Shown in pieces: positions 62,419 through 64,000 of a DNA stretch of 64,000 nucleotides (position 1 is its first letter; the number at the start of each line of letters is the position of its first letter). A program made the translations under genes and the position numbers. The notes below the pieces were generated by a model. The model made no database searches. It was not told the origin of the DNA and saw only the letters and a list, made by a program, of their open reading frames with translations. Location of the stretch: assembly GCF_018687575.1 (NCBI RefSeq), contig NZ_CP061297.1, forward strand, positions 1,742,821 through 1,806,820, read 5' to 3'. The stretch is from Polynucleobacter asymbioticus. GTDB lineage: Bacteria > Pseudomonadota > Gammaproteobacteria > Burkholderiales > Burkholderiaceae.

Positions 62419-62641
62419 TTTTAATCCTCTTGACTAAGCGGGCAGTGAGTTTGCTTGCGAACGGACGATAAATCAAAATGCAAATCATCGCCACTGGATA
62501 GGCGACCGCCCAAACCTCCAGCCATACCCAAAAGAAATTTTGCGCAAAACCTACGCGCACCAAGGTAGTGGCGAAAGTAATACTCAATGACATGAGTCCG
62601 CCCATGATGGCGGCAAAAATAAGATTGGGAATATTCATCAT
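62405..62641 (-). CDS. DUF2798 family membrane protein
   Basis: 78 aa with two membrane helices (about residues 5-28 and 38-60): IMGGLMSLSITFATT and WLEVWAVAYPVAMICILIYRPFASKL, a pattern I associate with DUF2798. Function unknown. It precedes and overlaps the small lipoprotein gene, so both are probably on one transcript. Confidence 0.78.
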   Translation of the reverse strand: MMNIPNLIFAAIMGGLMSLSITFATTLVRVGFAQNFFWVWLEVWAVAYPVAMICILIYRPFASKLTARLVKRIKNEAS

Positions 62642-62700
62642 CCAATCATAGCGCCTTGACTGCTTAGCTGTTATTCTGATTTGTGATCACTATTCCGCGC

Positions 62701-62757
62701 CCTACTTAGGGGAGTCTACTGAGCAAGCTCAGAGGTTCATCATTTCAAGACTCTAGG
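62701..62757 (+). promoter_or_regulatory. Structured leader before a 68-aa ORF
   Basis: GAGTCT (62712-62717) pairs with AGACTC (62748-62753) around an inner CTGAGC-aa-GCTCAG hairpin (62719-62732). CCTA (62701-62704) can extend this against TAGG (62754-62757), which is part of the ribosome site AGGA. The fold would hide the site. No riboswitch class recognised. Confidence 0.35.
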
Positions 62758-62764
62758 AAAAAAT

Positions 62765-62971
62765 ATGGCTGTTGGCCAAAATCAAAGAAATAGAAAAAAC
62801 GATCCCATGCTGAGCAAAACTGGCAAAGCTAAATTGGGCCCACTAACCGTTACTCAACTCACGAAATTGCTTGAATCTAGTACTAAGCCTAAAGAGAAGG
62901 CAAAGATTCAAAGGGCTCTAAACAAGCGTCCTCTGCTACCAGCGCCTGTCGCTGAGGCTGTTGCAGCCTAA
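62765..62971 (+). CDS. Small basic hypothetical protein
   Basis: 68 aa, rich in Lys, Asn and Gln at the N-terminus and Pro/Ala at the end, with a helical centre (LTVTQLTKLLESSTKPKEKAKIQ; key part TQLTKLLE). AGGA lies about 7 nt before the ATG and a strong terminator follows 6 bp after the stop, so it is a real monocistronic unit. No known family; nucleic-acid binding would fit its charge but is a guess. Confidence 0.7.
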   Translation: MAVGQNQRNRKNDPMLSKTGKAKLGPLTVTQLTKLLESSTKPKEKAKIQRALNKRPLLPAPVAEAVAA

Positions 62972-62976
62972 GTACT

Positions 62977-63004
62977 AAGCCCCGAAATTACCGGGGCTTT
63001 TTCT
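62977..63004 (+). terminator. Rho-independent terminator
   Basis: AAGCCCCG-aaattac-CGGGGCTT followed by TTTTC directly after the small ORF. Confidence 0.9.
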
Positions 63005-63023
63005 TATGTAATATGCTCTCATC

Positions 63024-63530
63024 ATGAAAGCATTACCGCAAATTCACTCTATCTATATTGCCTCTCGCGCGGGCGAATCGATGGTGCAACTTACTCAGGC
63101 TGAGATTGTTGCCGGCGAAGGAATTGTGGGTGATCGCTATGCCTTGGGTATCGGCGCATTCTCAAAATCGAAACCCAAGATCCGTCATGTCTCCCTCATT
63201 GCGCTATCTGCTATCGAGAACGCTAATAACGAACTGCTTGCAAAGCAACAAGTAGTTTTTGATCATGGCGATACTCGCAGAAATATCGTGATCAGTGGCA
63301 TTTCGGAGGATATGCTCAATGGGCTAGTGGGCAAGACCTTCTCTTTGGGTGGTCTTGCTTTTAAAGGCACTGAATTATGTGAGCCTTGTCAGCGACCTGC
63401 TAACTTGCTAAAAAGACCAGATTTTATGAATGTATTTGAAGGTCGGGGCGGCCTCAGAGCACAAGCCCTCGAATCCGGATACCTCGCCCCAGGAAACACT
63501 CTGCTTCTCTCGGTCGCCGAAGAAAATTAA
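63024..63530 (+). CDS. MOSC domain-containing protein
   Basis: 168 aa. MOSC domain with GEGIVGDRYALGIGAFSK, DTRRNIVISG and the conserved Cys in LCEPCQRPANLLKRP, where family members carry a persulfide or bind molybdenum cofactor. Related YiiM proteins reduce N-hydroxylated bases; activity here is inferred only. Ends 19 bp before the phosphatase. Confidence 0.88.
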   Translation: MKALPQIHSIYIASRAGESMVQLTQAEIVAGEGIVGDRYALGIGAFSKSKPKIRHVSLIALSAIENANNELLAKQQVVFDHGDTRRNIVISGISEDMLNGLVGKTFSLGGLAFKGTELCEPCQRPANLLKRPDFMNVFEGRGGLRAQALESGYLAPGNTLLLSVAEEN

Positions 63531-63549
63531 CTCAACCCCTGATTGAAAT

Positions 63550-64000
63550 ATGTCCACAACAACACTCTGCTTGATTCGCCATGGCGAAACTGCCTGGAAT
63601 GCCGAAAGACGCCTGCAAGGGCATACCGACACCCCCTTAAATACCAAGGGTGCAGTTCAAGCCCGACAAATGGCTCAGGCTCTTAAAAATATCAAGCTCT
63701 CGTTTGACGTCTTGTACACGAGTGATCTGAAGAGAGCAGCTGACACTGCAAACGCTGTCGTTGAATTATTTGGGGTTGAGCCACAGATCGATAGCGCTTT
63801 AAGGGAGCGGCATTTTGGGGCGCTTCAAGGCCTCTCCATTAGTGAGGCGCCATTACTTCAGCCCGAGATTTGGCAAGCCCACATTACTCGTGACTTGGAG
63901 CATGATCTTGGTGGCGGGGAAAGCATTCAGCAATTTGCATCGCGCGTTCAAAATGCTCTAGACAAAATTCAAGAGCGTCATGTTGGTAAAACTATTTTGC
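63550..64000 (+). CDS. Histidine phosphatase family protein, 3' end outside window
   Basis: First 150 residues of a phosphoglycerate-mutase-like phosphatase: LIRHGETAWNAERRLQGHTDTPLN (catalytic RHGE), TSDLKRAADTA and ERHFGALQG, then GGGESIQQFASRV. The second catalytic His lies beyond the window. Relatives include CobC and broad-specificity GpmB-like phosphatases; substrate unknown. Confidence 0.92.
   Translation, partial: MSTTTLCLIRHGETAWNAERRLQGHTDTPLNTKGAVQARQMAQALKNIKLSFDVLYTSDLKRAADTANAVVELFGVEPQIDSALRERHFGALQGLSISEAPLLQPEIWQAHITRDLEHDLGGGESIQQFASRVQNALDKIQERHVGKTIL

Overview
This is a gene-dense, mobile-element-free chromosomal stretch of a betaproteobacterium of the order Burkholderiales. 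It most resembles a small-genome freshwater Polynucleobacter. That placement is inferred from gene content and is not a database result. The markers are methionine synthase split into two overlapping genes, a PhaM-type polyhydroxyalkanoate granule protein, SlmA, GatCAB, DUF484-XerC, an mreBCD-mrdA-rodA cluster and an SAH riboswitch before ahcY-metF. Base composition looks balanced and uniform, and intergenic gaps are short. No stretch longer than about 300 bases lacks a gene. I saw no tRNA, rRNA, CRISPR array, insertion sequence or prophage gene.

Layout. 1-3301: split cobalamin-dependent methionine synthase. 3380-7613: PhaM, a metallo-beta-lactamase-fold hydrolase, a DUF1289 mini-protein, an AcuI-like reductase, a lipoprotein, a flavin reductase and a glutathione transferase. 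7681-15649: one minus-strand block with a MarR regulator, flavodoxin-like quinone reductase, pirin and a tripartite RND efflux pump, headed by a promoter whose spacer is a perfect inverted repeat. 15746-21245: SDR (pteridine-reductase-like)-folB-ttcA-glmU-glmS. 21271-27995: MidA-like methyltransferase, cca, an NDUFA9-like protein, a lytic transglycosylase, 5-formyl-THF cyclo-ligase and metF. 28051-31069: ahcY and metK with two different riboswitches. 31119-41603: two LpxL-type acyltransferases, dapF, pyrE, xth, the run argB-slmA-metX-metW-ampG, dksA and a COG0523 GTPase. 41670-46637: xerC, DUF484 and gatCAB. 46700-52267: mreBCD-mrdA-rodA. 52359-58289: HU, LpxO-like hydroxylase, carbonic anhydrase, a third LpxL paralogue, a phosphoesterase and a kinase-USP fusion. 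58314-64000: dctA, an rRNA pseudouridine synthase, prfC, small proteins, a MOSC protein and a truncated histidine phosphatase.

The strongest theme is the methionine/SAM cycle and its one-carbon supply. MetX-MetW make the acylated homoserine route, split MetH methylates homocysteine, MetF and the 5-formyl-THF cyclo-ligase feed methyl-THF, MetK makes SAM and AhcY removes SAH. metK, ahcY and metF lie in series on one strand. metK is preceded by what I read as a SAM-II-class riboswitch just downstream of a good sigma-70 promoter. ahcY is preceded by an SAH riboswitch with visible downstream switching hairpins and a 12-bp-arm palindrome over its promoter. This would couple SAM synthesis (off with SAM) to SAH removal (on with SAH).

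Other points of interest: a release-factor-3 gene with no ATG/GTG/TTG start before its P-loop (probable AUU start), a zinc-ligand-depleted DksA next to a His-rich COG0523 GTPase with an 18-nt palindrome, three LpxL-family acyltransferases plus LpxO, and a terminator embedded in an antisense coding region.
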